A DNA stretch of 64,000 bases from Welwitschia mirabilis (lineage: Eukaryota > Gnetophyta > Gnetopsida > Welwitschiales), in assembly GCA_051453625.1 (NCBI GenBank), contig JBOZIK010000001.1:281048617-281112616 (forward strand), in the 5' to 3' direction. Below, piece after piece: positions 1-13,700 of the stretch (position 1 is its first letter; each line of letters starts with the position of its first letter). The notes beneath the pieces are model-generated. The model was not told the origin of the DNA, did no database searches, and worked only from the letters and a program-made list of their open reading frames with translations. Made by a program: the position numbers and the translations under genes.

Positions 1-63
1 AGAAAGTTTGTCTAGGTATGCAAACAACCGATTAAGGCAAAATCGGTTAATTTTCATACCCCT

Positions 64-78
64 GGAGCTTTGATACCA
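64..78 (-). other. Primer-binding site, tRNA-iMet type
   Basis: The minus strand reads TGGTATCAAAGCTCC, one mismatch in the first twelve bases from the standard plant copia PBS TGGTATCAGAGC. It abuts the LTR end at 79. Confidence 0.8.
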
Positions 79-217
79 TGATAATTTAGTGAGAAAGAAA
101 ACCTCAATCTGTATTTTTTCATTGTACACAAGTACATATATACACAGAAGAATAAGACTCTAACTACAAACCAACCAATGTGGGACTAATTCTAACTTTA
201 ACATATACAACTCAACA
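79..217 (-). repeat. Short LTR of the left-edge copia element
   Basis: 139 bp. On the plus strand it begins TGATAATTTAG and ends ACTCAACA, so it has TG...CA ends. The PBS fixes its inner edge; the outer edge at 217 is chosen from the CA dinucleotide. Confidence 0.65.
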
Positions 218-224
218 TAGTACA

Positions 225-480
225 TAGGTATTTTGGTATTTGCAGAGGACACAATGTTTGCGTCTATGCTTTAGTAGCCCTAATTTGGGCTTTACATGTT
301 ATGTAGATGTCAATTATGTTAGTTGCAAGTAAGAGGTCCCCTAGTGCATATCTCTTCACTCTTGGTGGTTGAGTTCTGATCTGGATGTGTACTTTACAAT
401 TAGATGTAGCCCTTTCGAGTATGTTGTGATAGAGGCTGCCAAAGAAATGTTATGTTTGTGTGGCATTCTGAGTTGTGTTG
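225..480 (+). pseudogene. Copia RNase H remnant, opposite orientation
   Basis: The plus strand encodes a piece that reads YVDVNYVSCK, then SKRSPSAYLFTLGG followed by a stop, then WMCTLQLDVALSS, and in another frame EAAKEM. These match the order of the plant copia RNase H domain (YVDSDYAGD..., RSTTGYLFTLGG, W.S..Q..VALSTTEAEY, EAAKE). The frame is broken by stops and at least one frameshift, and nothing upstream of RNase H is recognisable. It adjoins a copia LTR that points the other way, so two separate elements meet here. Confidence 0.6.
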
Positions 481-2923
481 GACTCTGTCAGATCATAAAT
501 CTATGTATCCAATGATGTGGAGTCGTAAGTCACAACTCAACAACTACAACTCTCTTGGCAAATCATAGTCCAACTTATCCAACCCCAAAAGACCTTTTCT
601 CTCCACCTAAAATGCTCAAACTTGCCACACTCAACCATTTTTTATCCTGGGTGTCCAAAGTGTAAGGCAGGGTGTCCAAAGGGTTCCTTTAGATACCCAA
701 AATGGCTCTAAAGCATGACTTTAGATGTTGTAAACCCTAAAAACCCTGTTTGAGGCAATGTACCACATTTAGACATGTGGCAAGCCCGCTTAAAAACGCC
801 TATTAGTGTCCCGTTAAACCTCCATTTCTACATCTAATGTTTTAGCCATTCATCTATCATCCAAACTATCCATGTTATCCTTGTCCTCTGTAAATCCAAG
901 CTAAGATCATTATCCAAACTCTTAATCCCATCTCATCTCTTGATGGATCATCCAAAAACCCAGAGATCAATCGTTCTACAATCATTTTTATTCTTCTCAA
1001 AAGAATAAAAAATTAATACAGTGGCTCTATTCTTACACCCCCAAAGAGAGAAAACAAACAAATAAAGATGCAAAAACATTCATTTCTCTGAAAACTGTTT
1101 ATCATACATTGCTCATGATGTAGAGAACGTAACAAAAGTGGAACACAAACCAGAACCAAAAACTTGAATACAAATGATGCCTCTATTTCAATAGCAACAA
1201 ATCCACAGGGAGAGAAAAACCTAGCACCAATATATAATATTTGTAACATAAGGCTATCTATTGTCTGGATAAATGCAAAGGCAAGTGGCAATTGAAGGAT
1301 TCCAAAAGCCCAAGAGTTTATCTTTTAATACTTTCATTTTTGATTTGTTGAAAGGGAGTGCATCTACACCAATTAAATAGAGAACTTAAACATTTGCAAT
1401 GAATATGGAATTCTTTAAGATTAATCTAAACTTGTTTGAGATGATTTTAAGCATGTGCAAAATAGACATAGGCAAACATTTGTTAGGATTGCATTAATTA
1501 AAGTGGAAGAAACATAAGCACAAAGAAAAAAGAAAGAAAAATCAACAAAATACTGAGTCACATAGTGATTATGAACATCTAATGACATAAAGTGTTAGAA
1601 GATTTAGTACCAGACAAAATAAGTGGAAAAATAGAACTATAATTTAAACAATGTGTAGAAGAAATAAGACTTAGATGACGATAACAATAATGATAGCTGA
1701 CTTGATCTAAGGGCAATTACAAACAAGGTAGCACAATTTGCACTTCACAACTAACCCCCAAAGGTACACTTTAACACGCAACTGAGGACTGACTTTTTTA
1801 CACAAGAGCTCACTCATTTCTCACCCACAACCCAAGAGAGTTAAAAAGAATGAAAATGTTCAAAACAAAGATAACTACAATCTTTGAAGAATGATTTCAG
1901 TTTTAAGTTTATAAAACCTATGAAAACACACATTAATGATAGGAAACTAGCATTGAATATGGTGTGGCCCAATATACCACAAGGATTTTGAAAAATGTGC
2001 AAGGTATAAAAGAGCACAAATGTCTTTAATACCAAAAACTATTAATAAAATTAATAAATAAATCAAATTTGCAAAATTGATGTATTACCAAGAAAGCCCC
2101 TAAGGCAATCTTCAAACTTCTTACCAGTGAGACACTTCTTCACAAAGAGACTGCTAGCACACAGCCCTTGGGATCCACAAAGGATTTTTTTCCTATGTAA
2201 TCTTCTCTACACTTACATCACACAATGATTGAATGAATGAAGTTGGTCTTCTTTTAAAGCTTCATGTGAATGTAACCTTTGGTGATGGGACATGACCTTT
2301 TAGATTAATTGCACCCTTTGATTAATTAACATCTTGAACAAGTTGGTTAATCATCTTCTCACTTCACATACAAATAGTAATGCTTAGTTATAATGGTTAG
2401 AATAAGAAATTAGATGATGTGATTATAAATGTCGCTTAACAAATTCCATCAACTATTTGGAACAATTTCAAATTTGTTATAACACAAAAACAATTTTAGT
2501 TATCAACCAAAATTCATAATTAGCTTAGAGTCATAAATTTCAATCAAAAAATTAGTTCACTTTAGTCATAAATTTTCAATAGAAAAAGTAGTCCGCTTTG
2601 AATTTGACTTCAAAGTTTTAAATTTTGTACACAAGCATATAGCTACAATCATGAGATAACAAAAGGATCAATTGTATAGCCAACGTTCAATCTTTCATGC
2701 TACAGTAAAAATGGCAAGCTAGATGAGATCTGGAGTTTTAGTATGAAAAACTCAAGATGGGAAAGTCAAAGCGACGTACTTGTTGAAGCATGTTTTGGTA
2801 ACATTTTAGTTTAACTTTTTTGGCTTTTATCACATTATAATTTAGTTCATTGGTGTTAGTAGTCATTTTGGTCACTTATATGTCATCAGGATTTGGAACC
2901 ACAGCTTCCAAAAGTGTCATTTC

Positions 2924-3003
2924 AAACTACAACTATACCCGTTTAATGTTTTAATTTTTAATCAAACTAAAACTATACCCATTTAATGTTTTAATTTTTA
3001 ACT
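2924..3003. repeat. 40-bp tandem duplication
   Basis: Two adjacent 40-bp units, each starting AAACTA and containing TTTAATGTTTTAATTTTTAA. They differ at only a few positions. Confidence 0.9.
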
Positions 3004-4016
3004 AAAGGAACCTACATTCCTTATATGGCTCTTTCAACTTCACGGAATAATTGATTGTGATGGATCATGTACAAGATGTCATTTTAATACCAATTACAAG
3101 ATATTGCCTTTATTCATCAAGGTGTACATGGCAACGATTCAAGCCAAAGATTTATGATAGATGATTGTGTGATGGGATCCAATGTAACAATCAAGGGAAC
3201 AAATGACATAGTTCCAATTATAGCAAATATTACTAGATCTTACAGGGAAGAAAAAACTTGGTTGTTAAGCAAAATCACTTAATGTTAGATGCCTCAAACA
3301 AATGCTAATTTTACTTTGTCTCCCAAGTTATAATATGTGTCCATCCAAAATAATGAGGTATGCAGATACCTCTAAAAACAACTTGCCATGGGAAGAAACA
3401 AAGAGTTAGAAAAGCTTCCCTCGCTCCATTTGGTTGTCGATTGTGTTGACTCAAGAATGGATGCCCCAAAGACACATATCATCCAACAAGAATCTAATGA
3501 TGCTTCCCTCACTTCATTTCAAAGCAATTGTAAACTAATATCAATTGTTTTCTAATTAAATTATTTTACCAACTAACCATTTCATTTAATCCCATCAAAG
3601 GTGCTACTAAATATTAAGTTCACAATATTTTGTCAATATTGCCAACAATGCATTAATAAATTCAAAAAATGGACTTGGTTACATGATTAGAGATAAACAC
3701 TGACTAGCACCAAGGGCAACATGAACCATTGTAGATCCCATCATATCTTAGTCAAATGCATGACCTCTTGATAACCCATTTGGCCACATTTGGCTTCATT
3801 AAGGTCAAGCACATGTTGACATCAACTCTGATTTTCCTATCATCCTGTTGCTATCCTTCTTTAGCCACTGCAACCAAAAGAACTTGCCAGTGCTAACTGG
3901 CAATGCCAAAGACAGAATCAGCAAAGGTGGGACATATGCAACAAAAATAGACTTCATGGTCATTTTAATGCAAAGTTGGGTTATTATCATCATTGGATTT
4001 TGGAGAATACTACTAT

Positions 4017-4026
4017 NNNNNNNNNN
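4017..4026. other. Assembly gap (10 N)
   Basis: Ten N of probably arbitrary length within MLH1 intron 7. Frames read across it are meaningless. Confidence 0.95.
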
Positions 4027-4638
4027 AGTGGAGGAGTGAAGCATAGACTCCAATGTTTTTCTCTGGTCACAAATTGTATACCTAGATGTTTGTAAAGATC
4101 TGCAGGCAAAAGCATTCACACACTTTGCACTCACCTTCTAACAGACACAACTAATCTTGATCTTAATTTCAATTATCACTGTTGTAGATCAATGGCTTAT
4201 GTTGCTTTTCAGGATGCCTTCGCACCTTCACATTTCCATTTTGTTGCAATTTCCAACTTTTGTTCTGTTACTGTATTAAAGTTGAAACATTTTACACATA
4301 CTGCGTAATGGAATCTCTAGCAACGCGGCGCAAAGTATTGACAAGCAACGCCAAAGATACAAGCAAGGGGATTCTCGTGCTACAAGAAGTTAAACTACTA
4401 AAGCAGTTCATAAAGCACATGAGTTTATAATGCAACCATAAAATATTTAAATATTATTTCCCTTTGTCAACACATACATGTCAACATCCAATTTGTACCC
4501 ACAATCACTCATTTGCAGATATCTCACAGTAGTAAGTATTTTCAAAGTACATCAGTCATAAATAAAACAAAGAAAGGAGTTGTATTCTTTAAAAATATTC
4601 ATTAAGATCTCAAGACAGCAATCTTCAATTAGAAATAC

Positions 4639-4737
4639 CTGGGTATAAAACGTTCTTGTTGTATTGCATTCCATCAGCTTTGCTTCAATGGTTGTCTGAA
4701 TGACATCTATTACTCTCTCCTGATTAAGGAAGCATAC
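4639..4737 (-). CDS. MLH1: MLH1 exon 7
   Basis: 99 nt, 33 codons, residues 325-357 ([14 protein letters not shown]..., ending NTTRTFYTQ). Acceptor ATATTCAG, donor GTATTT. It closes the N-terminal region; the variable linker and C-terminal domain must be encoded further left, outside the window. Confidence 0.93.
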
Positions 4738-7700
4738 CTGAATATGAAAATGTTGAAATCAAAATACAATCAGGATTTTTCCACCTTTCAAAAAAAAAAA
4801 AAAGAAAAAAAACCCAATGAGCAGGGCTCTTTTCTTTGTAACTATGCATTCTATGGTGTTTAAATTTAACAATTGCTGGAACTTGAAGGTACGAAACATA
4901 TTAGGAAGCATATTCATAGCGCACTACTGATTGTGCTTTTGCTTTTTAACAGGATACTTACAGAAAATCTAAAATTCATATGTGTCCTAGGTTAAAAGGC
5001 AAGTATCTTACGTACCTCTCGTTTTGTAGGATGGACATTCACATCCACATGTTCCGGAGGCAATACTATGGACAGATAAATGAAGGGTTTTGATGCTTTT
5101 GGCAAGATTGAAAAATAAACAACTTCAATTGCCTTCTTCAATGCTGTGCACTCAACCAGTCTATCTACAATTGCAAATAAGAGATAATTATAAAGAAACA
5201 AATCACCAAACCTTTGAATGAAACATGCTTTAAAAAAATAAACAGCCTTTGATAAATGCAGAAGAAAGGATTTATTAAATCCAATATAGTGAACAAAAGT
5301 TCATATTTCTCTGTGCTCTATTGTATTTGTACATCAACAACCAACCTTACACATATATGTTCTAAAGTCTAAACAGTACTAGTACAAATTATGTGGTAGA
5401 TTGTTTTTAAGAACTCCCAATTTACATTGGATCAATTCTTGCCATAGCTAACTACCACAATAAACATGCAGAAATGCATGCATGCACACACACACACAGA
5501 GGTTTTTCTTCTATTTCAGCCTGTAGAATTTCATTTCCCTTTCAAAACTGTGTTGCACAGCCCCAATGCAAAGTGCCAAGTTAGGTTTCAATTGTGTTTT
5601 TAGTCTACTACAAGCTAAGGAAAGTGTTAATTACAGGCTTCACACCATTCATTCATGAGGAACACATAGGAGTTTTGACACCTGGATCATTTTTCCCAGA
5701 GGAGGGGGCAAAAAGTTATTCCAAATCTAAGCTTAATTTATTTCAAAAACAATTAAACTACACAACTTTGAGTCTAGACAAACCAAATGAAAATCCTGAT
5801 AAAAGCAATAGATGACAGAAAATGGACAATAGAAAACAGAAGAATTTTTATAGAGGGTAGGCTACAGCCTACTCCACTCTCACAGGGAATCCATTTCTTC
5901 TTCCCTGTTTAACTTAAAGTCAGACAAGTACAAGAAGTTAATAATCCTGTAATATGGCAATCATCAACATGACAGATGTCTCTTTTTTGGCTTTCAACTG
6001 CAACCAGCAAACAGCAGCAGCCTTTTGTACAAAATGAGGATGTGCCTTGATACACAGATGAAGCAGTGAGTGGCAGAACATTTCTCTTGTCATGGACAAG
6101 AACATATGTTAGCACCGTGGCAGCAGCAAAGAAAGACCAAAACAGTATAGAGAGTGCAATGATAGGCCATTCAAGAAAGAGTAAAGAAGTTGAACAGATA
6201 CCATATATAGGTCACTCCTCCCTATGGCTGTTGGAACACACAGAAGCGCAATGGAAAGGAGGTCAGATGCATGGCCTACGCTTGCAGTATTCTAACAATT
6301 CTTCAAGGACAATGACCACTGACCACCAAATGGTGCATTAAAAAGCATGTACCTAACAGCAATGGAAAGGAACTTAAGTTTTGAACTTCATTGATGGTTG
6401 ATGGGTAGACCAGACTTCACCTTTATATCAGCAATTTCTGAAGGGGGTGGCTGCCCTACATATCTGATCAACCAATTGATACCCAGCTTTTGTAGCCATA
6501 TCATCTGTTTCAGGAGCAAGTGACCGCACCATATCTGGGGGCGACCACATCCTGTTTGAGTTTATTTGCTCTATCAACAGTTTCTGAGTTTCTTTGCTCT
6601 ATCAACAGTTTCAGGTGAGGACAAGTGCACATCAGTAAGGGTGAGTACACTTCAAGGGGGGCATTCCCTGCATTGGTTTCTATGTACCAGTAATAGTTCT
6701 CAATGCATGCCATTGCATGTTCCAAGAGGACAATCAAGGTTTTCATTGAGCATGATTAACTAGTGCAAATTGATTCTTTTCAGCTTCAAATCTACCAGAT
6801 CTTTGATAGATTCTTTCCTAAAAGCATAAAAAATAAAATCCTCGTCAAGGTGGTGATTGTCAATCAACCAATTCGAAAGGCAAAGCCAATCAATCCTAAT
6901 GCTCCAGTTCCCAAAAGCAAATATTCCAGTGCTATGTAAAAATTCATTTCTTGATTCATCTTGAGATTGTTGCTAACCTTTGCATTTATCCATCACTTGT
7001 ATCAGTATTTATTCTCTCACCCCTCTGATCTTAACTTTGTATTGTCCAATTTCAAAGCTCCTAACTAGAATGGACCTCATATTCTTTCTTATTTAAACAT
7101 ACTCTTTTACACTATTGTAGTTTAAATATCAGTTCAAAACTCTTCCTAGCTAATTATCCTGCTCACAAAAGATTTTAGCTAGGCCAAAAGCATAAACAGA
7201 TCTTCAATACTTTTTTCTCCCTGTTTCCTGTTAATCTAAAAGGAAACTCTGCGTACCCCTTTAATAGCGTATCTGAAAGAGTCACTTCAACAGACGCTAC
7301 TTCCACAATTCTTTTAAATATATTTAGATAAATCCCTTTTTTTCTAGTAAAATGTATTGAAGCATCTGATTCTTCATACCATTTTTCATCTTTACAAGCC
7401 TGTACCCTATAAGTACAATTTCCATATTCACTATCACTACCACCTCTGAAACCCCTTTCATTATCAGAAGCAGATGAACTTTCTTTAGCAGAATTTCCTC
7501 CATCCTTATTTTCCTTCCCAAAAAATAGGTTACCTTTCGCATTTTTCTTTACTCCTTTTCCTCATTAGGTTTGTTCTTATTAAATTTCATTAGTTGAATT
7601 TGTTTCACTTTACACTTACAGTATTTCATATCATGTGTATCTATTTTACATATATGACACCAACTCTTCTTTGTGTTCTCTAAAAAAGGAGCATTTCCCT

Positions 7701-10700
7701 ATTTCTTCATATCTTTATAGTTCAAATTTGTTCTCTTGTCCTAGCACGCTTCCCTTCAAAAATTGTGTATCGACATTTAATAACTTATGTGCTTGGACGA
7801 ATGGATATAATCTTGAGGTACAGCTAGAAGAAGGTAATGCCTAACACTTTTGTTGGTCCTAAAATGAAGTAAGTCTTTAAGATCATTAACTGTTCTTCTT
7901 AGTGTTGTATACTCTCATACTTCTCCATTTTTAGATTATCTAATTCTGTTAGTAGCATATGGATTTGAGAACCATTAGTTACTTTCAACATTTCCTTTAG
8001 TCCCTGCCAGATTACATAAATTGTATCTTTTCCTCTTGTATGAGCTACCTACATCACCTGATATGTTACTTTTTAACATGCATACGAATTTTTCATTAGC
8101 ATCTACCACGGCTTCTTGACTTTTGAAGGGGAATTTCCTAGTTTTGATGAAACTATTGCAAACAGCATGCGATCTTTAACGATTTCTGCTATCCTCAGCT
8201 TCCACGCCAGGAGATTTTCTTCTTCCTCCATTGGGTCATGGACAAGTGCTCAGCTTTTCCAATCTGACACTGGGAATACCTGAAACTCCTTTTCATTGCA
8301 TGAGAACGTCTTTGATTCAAGCACCCTGTTATTTAAGAAAATCTATTGTGGATGCTTTGTCCTCAAAAGCTTTTCTAAAACTTCCAATACCATCAAAAGG
8401 ATCCCTTGGCTCCAATACTATGTTAGAATTCTTCACCTAGATCTTATAGTCCTATGTTAGAATTGCTAGGAGAGATATATGCAAAAGGTAAATCTCAGAG
8501 TAATAATGATTTAAACAAATGACGATAAGTAATAATTATATAAATTGGTGAATCACAATAGAATATGTAAGTACAACTGATTAACACACTTCCCATATCA
8601 TCCATGACCAAGACACTCTCAATGAATGGATGTTACGCTAGGTATCAAAGAACATAACCCTTTGTTAAATGTTTGTTTATATATTCTAACACTATAAGGC
8701 ACAAGGTGTTTGTCTTCCTTTTCAAAGCAGTGAAAAAAGATAGCTGTACACTGATGATATTCTCCCAGAGATCCTTAATGTAAAATGACAATGGACATTG
8801 ACCACTGATCAGATAATGAAACAGATTCTAAGAGAAAGATATTCTGTTTAGTGCATTTTATGATTGAAAAAGCTAAATGAAACAATCCGCTCCCATCAAT
8901 ACATTGGAAACTCATTAACCTGCCTAGAAGGACTTCAGGAAAGAAGGAACATTGGCTACAAAGACCAATGGGTTATTCAATGATCAGCACTTGCCTGTTT
9001 AAATATCTGAAGGTTCATTTCTGTTAAAGAAATAATACAAGCAGCATTACCTATGAAGAATATCAATTAGAAAGAATGTAGTATACCTCTTTAAGGACAC
9101 CATGTGAAGAAAAACCCAAAGACTCTGATAATAAAATGCTGATAAAGACAATGATAAGAAAAAGGTAACCTTAATATCTAAGCCAATAGTCAAGATTTTA
9201 GTTACCTAGATAAGTAAGGGGACTACTTCTGAAAACAAAACTAATCAATGAGCATTCATTTCTCTAAAAGGAAAAATAATTGAAATGGGCTTTCAAAGCG
9301 GCACAATATGACTAGTAAAAAGAGCATTACAACTATATTACATGGTTAGTTTCCAAATTCCAAGGACTGAGGAAGGGAAAGGAAGTAAACACGTTAATCA
9401 GCCATACTTGTCTGGGTATTTGGAAGTACATATAGTAGCCAACAATTCATTGAGGGATCTGTTAAATTTGAGGTGCTATGCAATGCATTCAAAATTTTCA
9501 TACACCCACATTCATCACACCAGAGGGCTGCCTGATACATAACATCGCAAACCATTAAACAAAAGTTCTACATGTCTAGGTAATAATTGACAAACTTACC
9601 ATTTATAAATAGCACCATAGTTGTCTTCTTAGAACTATAGTTGGCACTAGAAATGAGGCCTTCCACAGTGAAAACACATTGGGACTCATCACTAACTGAT
9701 GCTGCTATTTCCAACAGCTCACGAGCAACACTTGGTCCATAAACGGATCGAATCACGTCAATCCTTGAACCCATGCCTGTTGTCTGAATATCAGCTCTGT
9801 TCTCACCATGCTACAAGGAAAGAATTGTAAATGTTTCCATTGAGTAACAGGGCCAAAATTGAAAACAATTGTTGTCCCAGTTTTAAAAGCAGTGCTAAAG
9901 CACATAACTGCATTTATGGCAATGGAAAGCTTAAATAAAATGGTCTACCCACCCTTTTGCAAGAAAAGCTCACGTTCATCTTATGGACAGCATAACGGCT
10001 GACAAGATCTATTATGCGGTTATATTCCTCACTTGAACTTTTAAATGACTTTTTCCGGGCGCTAATATTATAGAATAGATTTTCAACCTGCATTTCAGAC
10101 CAAACCTTCCTTAGTAAAACAGCTAATCCTGTGAGCACTTGAAAAGCAGAAATATAATCAAATATTCATGGAAAAGTATCATGATAGTGTATCATTTTAG
10201 TTATACCAATATCTGAGTCCCTTTAACTGCAGCACAAGGGCGAGGGTCCTGTTCTATTTCTCCGTCTCTGTAAGAGGCCCTGCAAACATATAAAAATGAA
10301 AAGCTAAATCTATAAAAGTAACGGCTGAAAAGTATAGTAGAGAGTAAATTGGTCTTTCCTATTAACTAACATTACCTTTTAATACTAAAACTCATAGGAA
10401 GGGAACAGAAGACAGAACAAATCAATAACATTGCATTCCAATTCAATTCTGTACATGAGACAGAAGTCCAAAATGTACCTATATCCATGTGCTTGACCTT
10501 CAGTTATCGTTGTGACAGTTACATGTGCCACAAAAGTCATACTTGCTAAAGCTTCACCTCGGAAACCAAGAGAATTAATTGATCGCAGATCCTCATATGA
10601 CGATAACTTTGACGTAGTATGTCTTTCACAAAGTATTGGGAGGTCTTCATACTGTGAAAGACGGCCAGATGTATTGAATGTAATGACAAATAGTTTACAA

Positions 10701-13700
10701 AAAATAAAAACGAAAAAAAAGGCATCTCAAAACACATTCAGTTATTGACATATCTACACATCATTGACATTAAGTAATCTTTATTAAACTTGTCTGAGAA
10801 AGCAATTACAATGCCAACTAGAGGTCATCTTAATAATGATGTTGTAAACACCTTTCAGTATCTAAACAATTTGTTTCCTAGATCCAAATGATGAGAAACC
10901 AAGAAAAGCAGAATTATATTGCTTGAAATGAGCGTGGATTCAAAAACAGTAAATTTACAACATTTAAAAATCAAAAGGTTTTCTTCATTGATATTATCAG
11001 ACAACACAGAATTGGCTAAAGCTGCCTACTCTTCTGAAAACTGGCAGAATATCATATAGCATTTAAAATATATAAAAATAGACAGTTATGGTATGAATGT
11101 CATGTTAGAAAACAAGAACATGTTAATGCAAATTTCCTTCTCCTCAGCATAGAGAGCTCAACACAGAGGACAGCCTCAAGGGTGAAGTTGTCTGTTGTTT
11201 TGAGAACTGACTAGAAAAGAGGCACATGTTCCAATGCAGTTAAAAATGATTCGCTTTAATCATTCTTTAACCTCGGATTTTCAACCATGGCTCAATAAGC
11301 ATGTGGATGTTCCATGTCTATCAAAGATTTAAAAAGATTTTACTGCAAAGGTGCTTATATCATGAATTCTAACACCATTTTCAAGGGTTAATGAGTTTAA
11401 ACAAGGTATCATTCATCTTGTTCCTGAATTTTTTATGGAAGACCACTTTAAATATTAATTAAAAATCAGGATCCCTTAGAGTGAAGGATAAATGTGGATG
11501 ACCACAAGTTTCATTTCCAAACACTCAATCCCAACTCTGTAGGTGGGTTACAAATTCAAAAAATTTGTGAAAGATCCTTACACAAATTAGTTTTTGTAGA
11601 GCATAATTCAAAACAAGATTCCACGATTCAAAATGTCAAGACTAATAATTGCTACAAGTGAGAACATATCTAATTACAACAAAATATATAGAAAAGAGAG
11701 AGAGAAAGTAGGGATAGGAAATGTGTGTCTATATTAAAGAGCAAATCTATCCTGAATGGGTGGTCTCTCAATTGTTTGGCTCTAATTGGATCCCTGCCAC
11801 CAATGAATAATGATGTTATGTTCATTGCAAGCTATCAAAACCTACAAAAGCAAATGACATTTGTTGACGATATGCAAGTCTGCACAAAGCTGTCTAAAAA
11901 TATTCTGAAAGTCCCCAATATTCAGAACAAAACATTTTCAATGTTATACTGTTCTTTACAAAAACAGCCTAGTAAGAATGACTTCTTGACCTAAATAATT
12001 GGATTTGCAATGGATCTGTGTATTCCAAGAGGTCAAAATTCCTCTGAATAATTAGGATGTCTGCAATAAAAGAGGATGGTTTTAGAAGGAAGGAGAATGT
12101 CTCTAGTTCTAGGGGTGTAGTGAAATTTCCTCAAGAAAGTTATGTTTCAGGACAAGATATTTTTAACATTATCCTACTCTTTACAAAAACAGCCTCTAGT
12201 AACAACAACTGTCTTGTTGTAAAAAACCAGCACAAGAAACGAAAACTGCAAGCAAAACAATAAAACAGCACATACAAGGTTTAACGTGGATACCCCAATG
12301 TGGGGAAAAAACATGGAAGCAATGCAGAGCTCTTTTAATAGAATCAATGGGGAAGGACACAAGCCATCCTTGGTAGCTAACTCTATTCTATCTCTCCAAT
12401 TGAATGCATAAACCATGCCCCCATCCCTTTTAAATAGCTTTCCCTTAGGGTTAAAACCCTAATTTTACATACAACTGGAACTTTCTAGAAGACTCAAATG
12501 TTAACTCCCCCTTCCTTTTTTTTAATTTAATTATAATTTAACAAGAAGGAAATTGCAACTTTTAAATATAATGACAACAATACAAAGGGAATAAATAAAA
12601 GACATAACAAGAGATCGGCTTCACTTCCAACAGTTCTCCCCATTGAAGACAAATCTAGCCAACCTTCAAGGAAACATCAAAAATGCATTGCTTCAAATGC
12701 CCGTTGCTGAAGTCACAGCAATTCCCAACTTCTGCAGAAGTTGTGCTTCTCCCTTCTCACTACCCTTGTAAGGTTGTCAACAATGTTTGCCTTTGTATGA
12801 ACTTTCTTAATAGTAACCAATGCTCTTCAATGACTTGTCTCACAAGAGGGAACCTAATGTCAATGTGTTTTGTTCTTGCATGGAACACAAGATTCATTGC
12901 CAAGTGAATAGCACTCTGATTGTCACAAAACACAATATCTTTTCTGCTTCAGCCCAAAAGATTGCAAAGATCTCCTCTTCCAAATCATTTCTTTACATGC
13001 CTCTATAAGTGCTACATAATCCGCCCATGTGATAGACAAGGTCACTGATGGTTGAAGACAAGACAACCAGCTAATTGCACTCCCACCTAATGTAAAAACA
13101 TAACCTGTGGTAAAATATCTAGTATCTAAATCTATTGCAAAATTAGCATCTACAAAACCTTGAATGCTTATATCACTACTGTCGAAGCATAAGCAATTCA
13201 TTTGAGTACCTTTCAAATATCTAAAAATACATTTTACTATAAGCCAATGATTTCAACTATAATTATTCATGTATCTAGGAACTATTNNNNNNNNNNTAAA
13301 GCATATAGGATGTTTTTCACCTTAGCAACGTCTTCCTTTGAGCTGGGACAATCCTCTCTAAACAACTAGAAATGAGAAGCTAATAGAGTACTCACAAGCT
13401 TAGCATCTTTCATGCCAAATTTGTCAAGCACCTTGCCAATATAGTCATTGTGGCTAATCCACAACTTCTTCTACTTCTCGTCTCTATGAATGCTCATTCC
13501 CAAAATTTTCTTTGCATGCTCCAAATCTTTCATTTAAAAATGTTTTCCCATTTTCACTTCCAACCGTTTTATTTTAACCTCATCATTTCCTACAGTCAAC
13601 ATGTCATCAACATACAATAGCAAGATAACAAATTTACCTAAGACACTTCCAAAGAAATAAACACAATAGTCAAACTGACTTTTCTGGCATGACAAATTCT

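Larger units (their letters stand above)
1..217 (-). mobile_element. Ty1/copia element, 5' end only (cut by window edge)
   Basis: Reading the minus strand, a short LTR (217 to 79) is followed at once by a primer-binding site matching initiator tRNA-Met, then by DNA that runs off the window and can be read as the start of a gag frame. This order, LTR then PBS then gag, is that of a copia element whose body lies to the left. If MLH1 continues leftward, this element sits in its intron 7. Its second LTR and target duplication cannot be seen here. Confidence 0.7.
481..4638 (-). other. MLH1 intron 7 (partial): no gene recognised
   Basis: Intron 7 starts at 4638 with GTATTT after exon 7 and reaches the left window edge without a recognisable exon 8. 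I looked on the minus strand for the conserved C-terminal half of MLH1, including its C-terminal FERC-type end, and found none. The rest is AT-rich DNA with short chance frames, a 40-bp tandem duplication and one 10-N gap. Confidence 0.6.
5165..9599 (-). other. MLH1 intron 5 (4,435 bp)
   Basis: Bounded by the donor GTAAGT at 9599 and an acceptor TAG at 5165. It contains a copia gag-protease fragment with an LTR (about 7.2-8.7 kb), a CA microsatellite and a 28-bp tandem duplication. I recognise nothing in 5165-6550, 6613-7200 or 8692-9599; frames there, including a 91-codon plus-strand one at 6066-6341, match no family I know. Confidence 0.85.

Noticed and set aside
3805-4134. 109-codon minus-strand frame in MLH1 intron 7 as a possible MLH1 exon
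   Set aside because: It does not match the MLH1 linker or C-terminal domain and spans a 10-N gap.
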